Shown here in pieces: positions 1-7,255 of a stretch of DNA of 8,743 nt (positions are counted from its first letter, which is position 1; the number at the start of each line of letters is the position of its first letter). Origin of the DNA: Porticoccaceae bacterium (GTDB taxonomy: Bacteria > Pseudomonadota > Gammaproteobacteria > Pseudomonadales > Porticoccaceae); NCBI GenBank assembly GCA_023255165.1, contig JALRJD010000188.1, positions 1-8,743 of the forward strand. Direction: 5' to 3'. The translations under genes and the position numbers were made by a program. Under the pieces are notes generated by a model. That model was not told the DNA's origin. It ran no database searches and saw only the letters and a program-made list of their open reading frames with translations.

Positions 1-1251
1 ATTCAGACCGATGGCGGTTTAAAAACCGGCCTCGATGTGATCAAGGCGGCGATTCTTGGCGCCGAGAGCTTTGGCTTCGGTACTGGTCCCATGGTCGCTC
101 TGGGCTGCAAATATCTGCGTATCTGCCACCTCAATAACTGCGCCACCGGCGTTGCCACCCAGGATGAGCGTCTGCGCAACGATCACTATCGCGGCACCGT
201 GGCCATGGCTACCAACTTCTTCAAGTTTATTGCCATGGAAACCCGCGAATGGTTGGCGGCACTGGGTATTCGCTCTCTGGAAGAGCTGATCGGCCGTGTT
301 GATCTGTTGGAAATACTGCCTGGCGATACCAGCAAGCAGCAGCATCTGCAGTTGTCACCATTGCTGGAAGTGCGCCCCGAACTGGATGGCAAACCCCAGT
401 CCTGCTCCGAGCCAAAAAATAATCCTCTCGACAAAGGGCTGCTGGCCGAAAAAATGGTTGAGCAGGCACTGCCGCTAATTGAATCCCAGAGTGGCGGCTG
501 CCTCGACTTTACGGTTAGCAACTGCGATCGTTCAATCGGCGCTCGTCTCTCTGGTGAAATAGCCAAGCGTTACGGCAACACCGGCATGGCGCATTCGCCA
601 ATTCGCCTGAACCTGAAAGGTGTGGCCGGTCAGTCGCTGGGTGTTTGGAATGCTGGCGGACTTGATATCTATCTCGAAGGCGACGCCAACGATTATGTTG
701 GTAAAGGCATGGCTGGTGGCAAAATTATCTTGCGTCCACCGGGCAACAGCGGCTTTGTGCACAAAGACACGCCGATTATGGGCAACACCTGCCTCTATGG
801 CGCCACGGGAGGCCGACTGCACGCAGCCGGTAATGTGGGTGAGCGCTTTGCGGTGCGTAACTCAGGTGCTGTGGCGGTTGTCGAGGGTGCGGGCGACCAC
901 TGTTGTGAATATATGACCGGCGGCATTGTCACCATCCTCGGTCCGACCGGCTACAACTTTGGCGCGGGCATGACCGGTGGTTTTGCCTATGTGCTCGATA
1001 TGAGCCGTGAGTTTGTCGATCGCTACAATATGGAACTGGTTGATATTCAGCGTATCACCAGCGAGGCGACCGAATCTCACCGTGGATTCCTGAAAAATCT
1101 GCTCCGCGAGCATGTCGCGGAAACCGGCAGTGCCTGGGGACAGGAACTGATTGATAACTTTTCTGATTATGCATCGCGCTTCTGGCTGGTTAAGCCAAAG
1201 GCGGCGAGCCTGAGCGGCCTGTTGGCCCAGGCTCACGCCAATCCGCAGTAA
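1..1251 (+). CDS. gltB: Glutamate synthase (NADPH) large subunit, C-terminal part
   Basis: This is the last 416 residues of the large (alpha) subunit of glutamate synthase. The subunit transfers the amide nitrogen of glutamine to 2-oxoglutarate and gives two glutamates, in the cytoplasm, as a complex with GltD. The frame is open from base 1 and the true start lies outside the window; the family is about 1,500 residues long. The visible part begins in the FMN/synthase domain (GAESFGFGTGP, residues 20-30). It carries the 3Fe-4S cysteine set C-x5-C-x4-C at residues 36, 42 and 47. Residues about 170-335 form the glycine-rich C-terminal beta-helix domain (for example NSGAVAVVEGAG and MTGGIVTILGPTGYNFGAGM). 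Nothing is broken. gltD follows after 29 bp, so the two are almost certainly one operon. The identification is very secure. Confidence 0.97.
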   Translation: MQTDGGLKTGLDVIKAAILGAESFGFGTGPMVALGCKYLRICHLNNCATGVATQDERLRNDHYRGTVAMATNFFKFIAMETREWLAALGIRSLEELIGRVDLLEILPGDTSKQQHLQLSPLLEVRPELDGKPQSCSEPKNNPLDKGLLAEKMVEQALPLIESQSGGCLDFTVSNCDRSIGARLSGEIAKRYGNTGMAHSPIRLNLKGVAGQSLGVWNAGGLDIYLEGDANDYVGKGMAGGKIILRPPGNSGFVHKDTPIMGNTCLYGATGGRLHAAGNVGERFAVRNSGAVAVVEGAGDHCCEYMTGGIVTILGPTGYNFGAGMTGGFAYVLDMSREFVDRYNMELVDIQRITSEATESHRGFLKNLLREHVAETGSAWGQELIDNFSDYASRFWLVKPKAASLSGLLAQAHANPQ

Positions 1252-1280
1252 TCATTAATCGGAAAACAGAGACAAGACTT

Positions 1281-2705
1281 ATGGCACAAAGATTAAACAA
1301 TCAATTTCAATTTCTCGATATCCAGCGTATCGATCCGCCAAAGCGCGATATGCAGCGCCGGGTTGGCGAGTTTGTTGAAATATATGATCCGTTCACTGCG
1401 GGCAGCGCGGCCAGTCAGTCGCACCGCTGTCTCTCCTGTGGCAACCCTTACTGCGAGTGGAAATGTCCGGTTCACAACTATATTCCCAACTGGTTGCAGC
1501 TGGTTGCGGAAGGCAACCTGATCGAAGCGGCGGAGCTGAGTCACCAGACCAACTCGCTGCCCGAAGTCTGTGGGCGCGTCTGTCCCCAGGACCGTCTCTG
1601 CGAAGGCGCCTGTACCCTGAACGACGGTTTTGGCGCGGTAACCATTGGCTCAGTGGAAAAATATATTACCGACACCGCCTTCGCCATGGGTTGGCGTCCG
1701 GATATGTCGGATGTGGTTTGGACCGATAAAAAAGTTGCCGTTATCGGCGCCGGCCCTGCTGGTATTGGCTGTGCCGATATTCTGATTCGCAATGGTGTCA
1801 AGCCGGTGGTGTTTGATCGCTACCCGGAAATCGGCGGGCTGCTGACCTTCGGTATTCCCGAGTTCAAGCTGGAAAAATCGGTTATCCGCACCCGTCGCGA
1901 CATTCTCGAGGGCATGGGCGTCGAGTTTCGCCTGAATACTGAAATCGGCAAAGATATCCACATCGAGCAACTGCTCAATGAATACGACGCCGTGTTTATG
2001 GGCATGGGCACCTACACCACCATGAAGGGCGACTTTCCCGGTGAGGACCTCGACGGCGTTCACGAAGCACTGTCATTTCTGGTTTCCAACGTTAATCGCA
2101 ATCTCGGTTTTGAAAAATCTGCCGATGACTTTATTCCGGTCAAGGGCAAGCGCGTGGTTGTTCTCGGTGGTGGTGATACGGCGATGGATTGCAACCGCAC
2201 CTCCATCCGTCAGGGCGCGACCAGCGTTACCTGCGCCTATCGCCGCGATGAAGAAAATATGCCGGGCTCGCGACGGGAAGTGAAAAATGCTCGCGAAGAG
2301 GGCGTTGTGTTTAAGTTTAATATGCAGCCGGTGGAAATTATTGGCAATGCTGAAGGCCAGGTTGAAGGCGTCAAAGTGGTTTCAACCAAGCTTGGTGAAG
2401 CTGATGAAAACGGTCGTCGTCGCCCGGAAGTGATTCCCGGCAGTGAAGAAATTCTGCCCGCCGACGCGGTATTGATCGCCTTTGGCTTTAAGCCAAGCCC
2501 ACCGGAGTGGCTGAGTAACGTCGACGTCAGTACATCCGATTGGGGCGCTGTTGTCGCCGCCGAGGAGCAGACATTCCCATTCCAGACCAGCAACCCAAAG
2601 ATATTTGCCGGTGGCGATATGGTGCGCGGTTCGGATCTGGTTGTCACCGCAGTCTGGGAAGGTCGCGAGGCCGCCAAAGGCATTCTCGATTATCTCGACG
2701 TTTAA
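1281..2705 (+). CDS. gltD: Glutamate synthase (NADPH) small subunit
   Basis: This 474-residue FAD-containing beta subunit of glutamate synthase takes electrons from NADPH and passes them through iron-sulfur clusters to the FMN of GltB. The N-terminal region carries two cysteine clusters that ligate 4Fe-4S centres: C50, C53, C58, C62 and C97, C101, C107, C111. An FAD-binding dinucleotide fold follows (VIGAGPAGIG, about 154-163). A second nucleotide fold for NADPH has VVLGGGDTAMD at about 293-303, and the C-terminal FAD motif is IFAGGDMVRGSDLVVTAV at about 441-458. Length and domain order are normal for the family. The ATG at 1281 gives the usual MAQRLNN-type start. Only a weak purine-rich stretch (ACAGAGACAAG) precedes it, consistent with translation continuing from gltB 29 bp upstream. 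hemE follows after 48 bp. Very secure. Confidence 0.97.
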   Translation: MAQRLNNQFQFLDIQRIDPPKRDMQRRVGEFVEIYDPFTAGSAASQSHRCLSCGNPYCEWKCPVHNYIPNWLQLVAEGNLIEAAELSHQTNSLPEVCGRVCPQDRLCEGACTLNDGFGAVTIGSVEKYITDTAFAMGWRPDMSDVVWTDKKVAVIGAGPAGIGCADILIRNGVKPVVFDRYPEIGGLLTFGIPEFKLEKSVIRTRRDILEGMGVEFRLNTEIGKDIHIEQLLNEYDAVFMGMGTYTTMKGDFPGEDLDGVHEALSFLVSNVNRNLGFEKSADDFIPVKGKRVVVLGGGDTAMDCNRTSIRQGATSVTCAYRRDEENMPGSRREVKNAREEGVVFKFNMQPVEIIGNAEGQVEGVKVVSTKLGEADENGRRRPEVIPGSEEILPADAVLIAFGFKPSPPEWLSNVDVSTSDWGAVVAAEEQTFPFQTSNPKIFAGGDMVRGSDLVVTAVWEGREAAKGILDYLDV

Positions 2706-2753
2706 TCCGTGGCCAACGTACAGCCCGCGTACACCTGTTAATCTGGAACCCCT

Positions 2754-3812
2754 ATGTCCGACTTAAAAAATGATCGCTTCCTCAAGGCCCTGATGCGTCA
2801 ACCGGTGGATCGCACGCCAGTGTGGATGATGCGCCAGGCGGGGCGCTATCTGCCCGAGTACCGAGCGGTGCGATCTCAGGCTGGCGATTTTATGAGCCTG
2901 TGTAAAAACACTGAGTTGGCCTGTGAAGTGACACTGCAGCCGCTGGAGCGCTACGAGATGGACGCGGCGATTCTGTTTTCGGATATCCTCACCATCCCCG
3001 ATGCCATGGGGCTGGGGCTCTACTTTGAAACCGGAGAAGGCCCCAAATTTCGCAAGCCGGTGAGAACTGCAGCGGATATTGAAGGGTTGCAGGTGATCAA
3101 TACTGCCAGCGATCTGGCCTATGTCACCGACGCGGTGAGCATGATCCGGCGCGAGCTGAATGGCCGTGTACCACTGATCGGTTTTTCCGGCAGCCCCTGG
3201 ACTCTGGCGACCTATATGATCGAAGGTCAAAGCAGCCGCGATTTTGCCCGCGCCAAAACCATGCTCTACACGCAGCCTGAACTGATGCATCAGCTGTTGG
3301 ATAAACTGGCGCTGTCGGTTATCGACTATTTAAATGCCCAGATCCGTGCTGGCGCGCAGGCGGTGCAGATATTTGATACCTGGGGCGGCGCGCTCAGTCA
3401 CGCCGCCTACGCAGAGTTCTCTCTTGCCTACATGCAAAAAATTGTCGCCGGGCTAATCCGTCACTACGATGGACGCGATGTGCCGGTTATTCTGTTTACC
3501 AAAGGCGGCGGTCAGTGGCTCGAGGCAATGGCCGATACCGGCTGCCAGGCGCTGGGTCTCGACTGGAGCACCGATATCGCCGCGGCGAAGCGCAGAGTGG
3601 GTGATCGAGTGGCGCTGCAGGGTAATATGGATCCCGCTGTGCTGCGCGCGGATGCGGCAACCATTGAGCATCAGGTCGACGCTATTTTGGCAGGATTTGG
3701 CGGTGGCCCTGGCCACGTATTTAACCTCGGCCACGGCATTACGCCCGACATCGATCCCGATAACGTTAAAGTCTTTATTGACGCTGTTCACAAGTTTTCT
3801 AAAAAGTACTAA
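2754..3812 (+). CDS. hemE: Uroporphyrinogen decarboxylase
   Basis: This 352-residue cytoplasmic enzyme of haem biosynthesis removes four acetate carboxyl groups from uroporphyrinogen III to make coproporphyrinogen III. It is a single TIM-barrel domain. The first family signature is PVWMMRQAGRYLPEY (residues 22-36), with substrate-binding R27 and R31. The catalytic aspartate is D77 in FSDI. The second signature is IGFSGSPWTLATYMIEG (142-158), containing the conserved Y154. FDTWGGALS is at 207-215, and the conserved active-site histidine H327 lies in NLGHGITP. Length is typical of bacterial HemE. The start is the first in-frame ATG with the normal N-terminus; a weak GGA lies upstream. The gltBD-hemE order recurs in Pseudomonas-type genomes. 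A 48-bp gap without a clear terminator suggests read-through from gltD. Confidence 0.97.
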   Translation: MSDLKNDRFLKALMRQPVDRTPVWMMRQAGRYLPEYRAVRSQAGDFMSLCKNTELACEVTLQPLERYEMDAAILFSDILTIPDAMGLGLYFETGEGPKFRKPVRTAADIEGLQVINTASDLAYVTDAVSMIRRELNGRVPLIGFSGSPWTLATYMIEGQSSRDFARAKTMLYTQPELMHQLLDKLALSVIDYLNAQIRAGAQAVQIFDTWGGALSHAAYAEFSLAYMQKIVAGLIRHYDGRDVPVILFTKGGGQWLEAMADTGCQALGLDWSTDIAAAKRRVGDRVALQGNMDPAVLRADAATIEHQVDAILAGFGGGPGHVFNLGHGITPDIDPDNVKVFIDAVHKFSKKY

Positions 3813-3861
3813 TTTGCCCGGCCTCTTCTTGGTCTATATTTGTAAAACATATACCGATGCA

Positions 3862-3883
3862 CGCTTTTGCCATTGCGAAAGCG
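3862..3883 (+). promoter_or_regulatory. 9-bp hairpin between hemE and the HD-GYP gene
   Basis: CGCTTTTGC (3862-3870) and GCGAAAGCG (3875-3883) pair over 9 bp with one G-T wobble around a CATT tetraloop. No T tract follows on the + strand, so it is not a standard Rho-independent terminator. It lies 50 bp after the hemE stop and 75 bp before the start of the HD-GYP gene, so it could be the 3' end structure of the hemE mRNA or a leader hairpin of the next gene. Weak promoter-like hexamers lie just upstream (TTGGTC at 3829 and TATACC at 3850, spacing 15), but they are too poor to call. The hairpin is directly visible; its function is inference. Confidence 0.45.
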
Positions 3884-3958
3884 CTACATTCCGTCGGTGT
3901 CGTTTGACTTGTGGTGCCTTGTTAGCACTGCCAATACAGGAAGAGATTCGGCCAAGGT

Positions 3959-5407
3959 ATGTCACTCAAGCAATTAAAAGTCTATATCCACGAACTTGAA
4001 GTGGGGATGTTCGTCTCTGCGCTAGACAAGCCATGGGCCGAGACGCCATTTCCCATTCAGGGTTTTATGATTAAAAGCGTCGCCGACGCCTCCAGAGTTA
4101 AAGCCTACTGCGATTATGTTTATATCGACGTTGCCAAGGGCGCTTCACCCCTCGAATTAAAAGGTCCCGCCGCCGGTAGTCGCGAGTTTAACAATGATCT
4201 GCGCCTCAAAGCCCAGGAAGCCAGTCCAATTACCCGCGGCTTGACCGGCAGCAGTCGCATGTCATCCTCTCGCAGTTTTGTGATCAAACCTGATGTCTAC
4301 CTGAAAACCGTTGAACTCTCCAAAGAGATTCCCTCCGCGCGCAGGGTGATGAACAATCTGGTTGGCTGCCTGAGTGTTGCCACGCGCCAGATCGCCAAAG
4401 GTGGCCAGTTTAATGTGCAGCAGTTACAGCAGTCGGTGGATGATATGGTCGACAGTGTTGTGCGCTGCCCCGATGCCTTTACCTGGTTGTTACAACTGCG
4501 CGCCAAAGATCGTCATACCCATGACCACAGTATTCGCTCTGGCCTCTGGGCAACCCAGTTTGCCCGCCATATCGGCATGGAGATGGAGCAGTTGAAAGAT
4601 CTCTGTCTCGCTGCACTGCTCAAGGATGTCGGCAAGGCCGGCATGGATCGTGAGCTGCTGCGCAAGGTGGATCGCAATCCAGAGGAAGAGGCGGAATATC
4701 GGACCTTTGTCAGCGCCAGTTTAGAGAAGTTAACTCAATCCGGTTTTGATAACAGGCGGGTTCTGAATATTATTAAATACCACTGCGAACGTTTTGATGG
4801 CAGCGGCTTCCCGAAGGGCTGCAGCGGCCAGCGCATTCCGTTTTTGGCCGCAATCGTTGGCATCGCTACCGAGTTTGATCGACTCTGCAACCCACGCGAG
4901 GCATCGCAAATACTGACACCGTCAAAGGCCACCGGCAGACTCTATGAGTTGCGCGGCCACGCCTTCTCCGAGGATCTGGTAGTCGAGTTTATTCGTTCGG
5001 TAGGGCTCTATCCCGCCGGCACCGTGGTTGAACTGACAACGGGTGATCATGGAATGGTTATAGAGCAAAATCCCAAATCCAGACTGTCACCACGCTTGGC
5101 GGTATTTGAAACCAAACAGGGCGCGGCCAACACCGACAACTATATCTTTGTTGATCTGAAAAATGAGCAGAGAGCTCGTGGCCAACTGCAGAAGTTTGGC
5201 ACGCGTCGCGCCTATGATGTGGCCAAGCTGGCGATTGTCAAAGATGTGGATCCGGAAAGTCTGGGAATAGACGAACATATGCTTGATCGACTGATCAGTA
5301 AACCCTTTGCCGCCCTGCCTCCAACCGGGCTACGGACTGACAGGGTGCCGCAGCCCGAACACCATGACGGCTTTTTCTCCGCATTAAAGCAGCGTATTCT
5401 GGGTTAG
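3959..5407 (+). CDS. DUF3391 / degenerate HD-GYP domain protein
   Basis: This 482-residue predicted cytoplasmic protein has no membrane segment or signal peptide. Residues about 3-140 resemble the DUF3391 domain often found ahead of HD-GYP domains (KVYIHELEVGMFVSALDKPW). Residues about 180-345 are an HD-GYP domain, a family that hydrolyses cyclic di-GMP using metals held by conserved His and Asp. The fold is recognisable: THDHS at 187-191, DVGK at 223-226, CERFDGSGFPKG at 276-287 and IPFLAAIVGIATEFDRL at 293-309. Many ligands are replaced, however. The HD pair is K222-D223, the middle His position is F250, HHE is H275-C276-E277, GYP is GFP, and the later Asp is T304. An active phosphodiesterase is therefore unlikely; a c-di-GMP sensor or protein-interaction role is possible (inference). 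A C-terminal region of about 135 residues follows and is not recognised. The ATG has AGGAAGAG 13 nt upstream, a slightly long spacing. The gene stands alone between hemE and the convergent psd. Confidence 0.88.
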   Translation: MSLKQLKVYIHELEVGMFVSALDKPWAETPFPIQGFMIKSVADASRVKAYCDYVYIDVAKGASPLELKGPAAGSREFNNDLRLKAQEASPITRGLTGSSRMSSSRSFVIKPDVYLKTVELSKEIPSARRVMNNLVGCLSVATRQIAKGGQFNVQQLQQSVDDMVDSVVRCPDAFTWLLQLRAKDRHTHDHSIRSGLWATQFARHIGMEMEQLKDLCLAALLKDVGKAGMDRELLRKVDRNPEEEAEYRTFVSASLEKLTQSGFDNRRVLNIIKYHCERFDGSGFPKGCSGQRIPFLAAIVGIATEFDRLCNPREASQILTPSKATGRLYELRGHAFSEDLVVEFIRSVGLYPAGTVVELTTGDHGMVIEQNPKSRLSPRLAVFETKQGAANTDNYIFVDLKNEQRARGQLQKFGTRRAYDVAKLAIVKDVDPESLGIDEHMLDRLISKPFAALPPTGLRTDRVPQPEHHDGFFSALKQRILG

Positions 5408-5466
5408 GTGCTTAAGGGGTCGAGATCTGCCTGGAGTATCTCTTATACAAGGCTATTTACAGCACC
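5407..5466. repeat. Nested inverted repeat at the convergent gene ends
   Basis: GGTGCT (5407-5412) pairs with AGCACC (5461-5466). After one mismatch the pairing continues for three more base pairs (TAA with TTA). Inside this, GAGAT (5422-5426) pairs with ATCTC (5438-5442) across an 11-nt loop. The structure spans the 45-bp gap between the HD-GYP gene and psd and overlaps the ends of both. It could act as a weak two-way transcription barrier. There is no good T tract on either strand, so an intrinsic terminator is not supported. Confidence 0.25.
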
Positions 5467-6304
5467 CAATCTTCTCGCCCATACGCACCGCACGTTTTGC
5501 TGTGAATGATTCTTCCCAGTCAATTTTGTCTTTTTGAAACAGCACAATAACCGTGGAACCAAATTTGAAGCGGCCGATCTCTGCGCCTTTTTCAAAATGC
5601 AGATCGCGCCCCGAGAAATCTGTATCACGCACCGCGCCGCGTCCCGGCGTTTCAAAACCACCCCACACTGTTTCGATACCGGCCACCAACATAGCGCCGA
5701 CAAATACCAGCGCAAACTGACCCAGTTCAGAGTCAAACTCACAGACCAATCGTTCATTGCGTGCAAACAGTCCCGGCAGCGCCTGAGCAGTGTCGTCGTT
5801 AACCGAGAAAAGATCGCCGGGAATATAGCGGCTGCGCAACAACGTTCCAGCGATCGGCATATGCACCCGATGGTAGTCCTTGGGCGATAAATAGATTGTG
5901 GTGAAAGCGCCATTCTCATAGAGGGCGGCCTGTTCGCTATTGCCGAGCAGACGGCTGGCAGAGTAGTCGCTGCCCTTGGCTTGAATAATGCGCTGCCGGG
6001 TAATGGCGCCGGCCTGACTGACAACACCATCGGCTGGTGAAACCAGCGCCTGGCTATCGGAGTCAATCGGACGCGCGCCTTTTTTTAAGGCGCGAGTAAA
6101 AAATTGATTAAAATTTTCGTAATCATTCAGCTCGCCGCTGGCCGCCTCGTCAACATTAATATCAAAGGCCGCTATGGCGCGTGTGATCAAAAGGTTTTTT
6201 AACCAGACTGTTTTTGACTCGGCGACTTTGGCAATCAGCCGTGACAGAGCATGTTTGGGCAGTAGCCGTTGCAGGGCGACAAATAGTTCCGCTTTGTGAT
6301 TCAT
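5453..6304 (-). CDS. psd: Phosphatidylserine decarboxylase proenzyme
   Basis: This 283-residue proenzyme is of the E. coli Psd type. It cleaves itself to give a pyruvoyl-dependent enzyme at the inner membrane, which converts phosphatidylserine to phosphatidylethanolamine, the last step in making the main membrane lipid. The catalytic triad used for self-cleavage is visible: D92 in SPADG, H148 in YHRVHMP and S250 in FGST. Cleavage between G249 and S250 would leave a beta chain of 249 residues and a short alpha chain of 34. The usual LGST motif reads FGST here, a mild change. Other conserved stretches include IYLSPKDYHRVHMP (137-150) and FVGAMLVAGIETVW (201-214). The ATG at 6304 gives the normal N-terminus. 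It is the last gene of the rsgA-rhdA-psd operon, 45 bp after rhdA, as in Pseudomonas relatives. Confidence 0.97.
   Translation of the reverse strand: MNHKAELFVALQRLLPKHALSRLIAKVAESKTVWLKNLLITRAIAAFDINVDEAASGELNDYENFNQFFTRALKKGARPIDSDSQALVSPADGVVSQAGAITRQRIIQAKGSDYSASRLLGNSEQAALYENGAFTTIYLSPKDYHRVHMPIAGTLLRSRYIPGDLFSVNDDTAQALPGLFARNERLVCEFDSELGQFALVFVGAMLVAGIETVWGGFETPGRGAVRDTDFSGRDLHFEKGAEIGRFKFGSTVIVLFQKDKIDWEESFTAKRAVRMGEKIGCCK
6074..6094. repeat. Perfect 8-bp inverted repeat with homopolymer loop inside psd
   Basis: On the + strand CGCGCCTT (6074-6081) is followed by five T and then AAGGCGCG (6087-6094), an 8-bp GC-rich perfect stem. On the coding (minus) strand this is the run CTT-A7-GG, encoding R-A-L-K-K-G-A-R at psd residues 71-78. 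The Lys-Lys codons with the preceding base read A AAA AAA, a sequence prone to ribosome or polymerase slippage. A -1 slip would hit a stop within a few codons. It may be only a coincidence of the codons used. Confidence 0.35.
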
Positions 6305-6349
6305 AAATGGATTCTTTTCAGCTGTTTTAATTGTGAATTTTGTTCGGCG

Positions 6350-7225
6350 TTAAGCGCTGAAGCCTCGCTGCACCGGTGTATGGTCTAGGTTGCCCCATTC
6401 GGCCCAGGAGCCATCGTAGGCGCTAATATTTTCGTACCCCAATATGCGCATGACCATATAGGTGAAACCGGATCGGTGATGGCTTTGGCAGTGAGTTGTT
6501 ATCTGTTTGTCGCGACCTAGCCCGGCGCGGTCGAGAATTTCTTCGGCATCGCCGCGGATTCGCAGGTTGCGTTGCTCATCCATCAGCGCCGTCCACTCAA
6601 TATTAATCGCCCCGGGAATATGCCCGCCGCGGGCCGAGCGCACCATATCGCCACAGTACTCACCGGGGCTGCGCGCATCCCACACTGCAAAGTTTGGGTT
6701 GTCCAGTTGGCTGACAATCTGATCAGCATTCATCAACACAGAGGGGTTTCTGATTCCGACTGGCGCATTGCCCTCGTATTGAGGCGCAGATGGAGAAGCG
6801 GGAGGTTGTTCCGCGCTTTCGGTGGCATAACCTTCATTTATCCACGCCACAATACCACCATTCAGATAAGACCAGTTTTGATAGCCGAGCAGATCCAGTG
6901 TCCAGGCAAAACGCCCGGCCCAGCCACCGCCTTCGTCATCGTAAATCACCAGATGGCTGTTATGGTCGATGCCGAGAGAATCGATAATCTCTTGCAGTTG
7001 CTCAATAGTAGGCAGCTTCCCGGGGCAGGGAGCAGTGCCTGCCATTAACAATCCTGGCTGCAGATGCACGGCGCCTGGAACATGTTTCTGGCGATATAAA
7101 GCCGGGTTGCATAGATCGACAATAATCAGATTGTCGCTACCAATCGTTGCGCTGCCAATTGGTGTGCTGGCAAGCATAGATTGCAGACTGTCGGGTTCGA
7201 TAAGGCGTGGAATATTAGCGCTCAT
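6350..7225 (-). CDS. rhdA: Two-domain rhodanese (thiosulfate sulfurtransferase), RhdA-like
   Basis: This 291-residue cytoplasmic sulfurtransferase has two rhodanese domains, at about 8-135 and 165-285. The C-terminal domain carries the active loop H245-C246-Q247-S248-H249-H250-R251. It closely resembles the CQTHHR loop of Azotobacter/Pseudomonas RhdA and differs from ordinary thiosulfate or 3-mercaptopyruvate sulfurtransferase loops. C246 would carry the persulfide sulfur. The N-terminal domain lacks the cysteine (YDDEGGGWAGR at 95-105), as expected for a structural, inactive domain. GHIPGAINIEW (201-211) is a second typical rhodanese motif. A good ribosome binding site, AGGAA, lies 5 nt before the ATG at 7225. 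The gene lies 30 bp after rsgA and 45 bp before psd on the same strand, matching its position in Pseudomonas. The physiological sulfur acceptor cannot be told from sequence. Confidence 0.93.
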   Translation of the reverse strand: MSANIPRLIEPDSLQSMLASTPIGSATIGSDNLIIVDLCNPALYRQKHVPGAVHLQPGLLMAGTAPCPGKLPTIEQLQEIIDSLGIDHNSHLVIYDDEGGGWAGRFAWTLDLLGYQNWSYLNGGIVAWINEGYATESAEQPPASPSAPQYEGNAPVGIRNPSVLMNADQIVSQLDNPNFAVWDARSPGEYCGDMVRSARGGHIPGAINIEWTALMDEQRNLRIRGDAEEILDRAGLGRDKQITTHCQSHHRSGFTYMVMRILGYENISAYDGSWAEWGNLDHTPVQRGFSA

Positions 7226-7255
7226 TAACTTTCCTGTTGGATCGAAATCTTAACA

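Noticed and set aside
3904..3935. TTGACT as a -35 element for the HD-GYP gene
   Set aside because: No -10-like hexamer lies 16-18 bp downstream (the sequence there is ACTGCC), so a promoter call is not justified.
3469..3999. A 176-codon open frame on the + strand crossing the hemE 3' end and the following gap
   Set aside because: It overlaps clear HemE sequence in another frame, has no ribosome binding site or family resemblance, and runs into the start of the HD-GYP gene. It is most likely a chance frame.
5557..5568. FGST in place of LGST at the Psd self-cleavage site
   Set aside because: The Gly-Ser bond and the Asp/His triad partners are intact. A Leu-to-Phe change just before it is a mild variation and does not suggest loss of function.
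5443..6066. A 207-codon open frame on the minus strand overlapping psd
   Set aside because: It lies in a shifted frame within the well-supported psd gene, begins with TTG and has no recognisable protein features. It is a shadow of psd codon usage.
6838..6846. TTATCCACG-like string resembling a DnaA box
   Set aside because: It is a single near-match inside the rhdA coding sequence, with no cluster of boxes and no AT-rich region. An origin is not supported.
6920..6940. Missing catalytic cysteine in the first rhodanese domain (YDDEGGG)
   Set aside because: An inactive N-terminal domain is normal for two-domain rhodaneses. The C-terminal domain has the intact Cys loop.
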